Source of the DNA: an uncultured Hyphomicrobiales bacterium
Lineage (GTDB): Bacteria; Pseudomonadota; Alphaproteobacteria; Rhizobiales; Beijerinckiaceae
NCBI GenBank assembly: GCA_903918155.1
Contig: CAIXDD010000154.1
Span: 1 to 14,261, forward strand
Direction: 5' to 3'
DNA: 14,261 bases
Shown here: piece after piece, positions 12,995 to 14,261 of the stretch
Numbering within the stretch: the stretch's first letter is position 1
Layout: each line of letters opens with the position of its first letter
Program-made: the position numbers and the translations under genes
The notes under the pieces: generated by a model
The model's database searches: none
What the model was told of the DNA's origin: nothing
The model's input: only the letters and a program-made list of their open reading frames with translations

Positions 12995-14148
12995 GCCGCC
13001 GCCTGATCGATCGCGCAGGCGAGCAGCGGCTCGAACACATGCTGCGCGAGATGGCGCACGACGGGCGGCGCCACGCCGTCGCCCAGCAGATGCAAAGCGT
13101 CGGAATAGCGCGCCGGCAGGACGTAATCGTCGGGCAGGCCCATGAGCCGCGCCGCTTCGCGGCCCGACGCCAGCCGCGAGCGCACGCGCCCGCCTTCGAC
13201 CAGCAGCAGGAATTGCCGGCTTGATCCGCCGCCGGGCGTGCGCAGGCAGCCCGCAAGCCCGTCGAAGCGCACTTCCGCGCGCTGGACCTTGCGCCCCTGC
13301 GCGTCCGTGCGCGTGCGCCGGAAGAGCGCGCCCACCTGACGCGCGCCCGAAGCGAGCGCGGCGTCGAGCTTGGCGCGATTGGCGCCGTCCATCAGCGCGA
13401 CGAGGCGCTGCGTCTCCTCCGGCTCATGCCAGCGCACGTCGCTCGGATCGTCCTCCACCACATCGGCGAGCCGCGCGTTGGTTTGCGCGGGCGCGGGAAC
13501 GCGCCACCATCGCCAGGCGCGCTTGAGATCGTCGGGCATGGAATGATGGGCGCGCAGCAGCGCCGGCGGCGCGAAGGCGCCCTCCTGCGCCTCGCCTGCG
13601 AGCTGGGCGGGAATGCGCAGGTCCGCGCGCGCGGCGATGACGAACAGGCGCGGGCGCGATTGCGCCGTGAAACGGGCGGCGTCGATCACCAGCGCGCCGC
13701 AGACGTAATCGAGATCGCGCAGCGCCGCGCAAAGCGCGTGGAAATCGCGCCCGCCATTGGCCGACAACGCCCCCACGACATTCTCCAGCGCCAGCACGCG
13801 CGGCGCGCGCCCTTCCGCGCGCAGGGCCGCGATCAAATCGCGGAAGCCGTAGAATGCGCCCGAACGCGCGCCCGCAAGCCCCGCCTGCGCGCCCGCAAGC
13901 GAGAGGTCCTGACACGGAAAGGACGCCCAGGCGAGATCGGCGACGCCGGGCAGGTCCGCGCTGGTCAAGGCGTGGATGTCGGCGCAGCGCAGATGATCCG
14001 CGCCCCAATTGGCCGCATAGGAAGCCGCTTTCTTCGCGTCGAAATCATTGGCGAGCAGGCAGGACCAGCCCGCGCGCGTCAGCCCCGCGCGAACCATGCC
14101 GCCGCCGGCGAAGAATTCGTAATAGCCTGGCCCCTGCATCGATCCCAT
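12991..14148 (-). CDS. DNA (cytosine-5-)-methyltransferase, Dcm-like
   Basis: A 385-residue C5 methyltransferase using S-adenosylmethionine. In order, from the ATG at 14148: motif I FFAGGGMVRAG (12-22), motif IV SFPCQDLS with catalytic C79, motif VI ENV (122-124) and motif VIII QSRPR (163-167). A compact target-recognition region covers about 190-290, then come motif IX RFDGLAGCLRTPGGGSS (294-310) and motif X GDGVAPPVV (356-364). All catalytic motifs appear intact. The start at 14148 has GGAGC four bases upstream; ATG at 14139 is also possible, and the frame is open to 14208, but those extra residues are not family-like. vsr overlaps its end by 4 bp. The recognition sequence cannot be read from the protein, and no partner restriction enzyme is visible. 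Confidence 0.94.
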   Translation of the reverse strand: MGSMQGPGYYEFFAGGGMVRAGLTRAGWSCLLANDFDAKKAASYAANWGADHLRCADIHALTSADLPGVADLAWASFPCQDLSLAGAQAGLAGARSGAFYGFRDLIAALRAEGRAPRVLALENVVGALSANGGRDFHALCAALRDLDYVCGALVIDAARFTAQSRPRLFVIAARADLRIPAQLAGEAQEGAFAPPALLRAHHSMPDDLKRAWRWWRVPAPAQTNARLADVVEDDPSDVRWHEPEETQRLVALMDGANRAKLDAALASGARQVGALFRRTRTDAQGRKVQRAEVRFDGLAGCLRTPGGGSSRQFLLLVEGGRVRSRLASGREAARLMGLPDDYVLPARYSDALHLLGDGVAPPVVRHLAQHVFEPLLACAIDQAAA

Positions 14149-14163
14149 CGCCGCTCCGGCTCG

Positions 14164-14192
14164 ACCATAGGCGCCCGCGCGCGCGGCGTAAA
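14164..14192 (-). promoter_or_regulatory. Weak promoter candidate for the methyltransferase-vsr pair
   Basis: On the minus strand TTTACG (14192-14187) and TATGGT (14169-14164) are 17 bases apart, each matching four of six consensus positions. The predicted start near 14157 would leave a leader of only about 9 bases to the ATG at 14148, or 18 to the one at 14139, arguing against the longest possible start at 14208. Confidence 0.3.
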
Positions 14193-14261
14193 GCATGGGG
14201 CTGGGCAATCCCGCCCGGCTCGCTACAATGACGACAAACGCCTGGCGGCCGCCACGCGCCG

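Noticed and set aside
14228..14261. Possible start of a plus-strand gene at the right edge (ATG, reading MTTNAWRPPRA), with TACAAT just before
   Set aside because: Only 11 codons are visible, there is no ribosome-binding site, and the TACAAT lacks a partner -35; too little to call.

Overview
The window is a very GC-rich (by eye about two thirds G+C), densely coded stretch of bacterial chromosome. Codon use (GCG, GCC, CGC and GGC dominate), the NitT/TauT-type transporter next to hydantoinase/oxoprolinase genes, and the RecJ, MipA/OmpV and Dcm-Vsr set suggest an alphaproteobacterium, probably of the Hyphomicrobiales (Rhizobiales). That placement is an inference from style, not from a marker gene.

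Left half (1-7964) is one functional block built around a divergent promoter. Leftward from about 5884 runs a six-gene operon: a secreted substrate-binding protein, an ABC ATPase, two different ABC permeases, hydantoinase/oxoprolinase subunit A (hyuA) and the start of subunit B (hyuB, cut by the window edge). From the ATPase onward the genes touch or overlap (gaps of 3 bp, 3 bp, a 4-bp overlap, 3 bp), so they are surely co-transcribed. Rightward from 5970 lie a LysR-type regulator and a metal-dependent amidohydrolase of the ACMSD-like (amidohydrolase 2) family. The 118-bp divergent gap carries a 19-bp palindrome of LysR-box type; it overlaps the predicted regulator promoter and sits about 70 bp upstream of the predicted operon start. 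Together the genes look like an inducible uptake-and-hydrolysis pathway for a small amide or imide-like compound of unknown identity.

Middle (7965-9768): a small exported hemerythrin-like protein (minus), a two-domain secreted protein of unknown function with six cysteines (plus), and a tRNA-Glu(UUC) gene (minus). The gaps here are full of strong GC-rich inverted repeats.

Right part (9769-14261): recJ (minus), a MipA/OmpV-family outer-membrane protein (plus), and a dcm-like cytosine-C5 methyltransferase with an overlapping vsr mismatch endonuclease (both minus). vsr and the mipA-like gene converge and overlap by 25 bp. No restriction endonuclease is visible. The last about 110 bases hold only the predicted upstream region of the methyltransferase. 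No gene-free stretch exceeds 300 bases, and I see no insertion sequence, CRISPR array, rRNA or phage gene.
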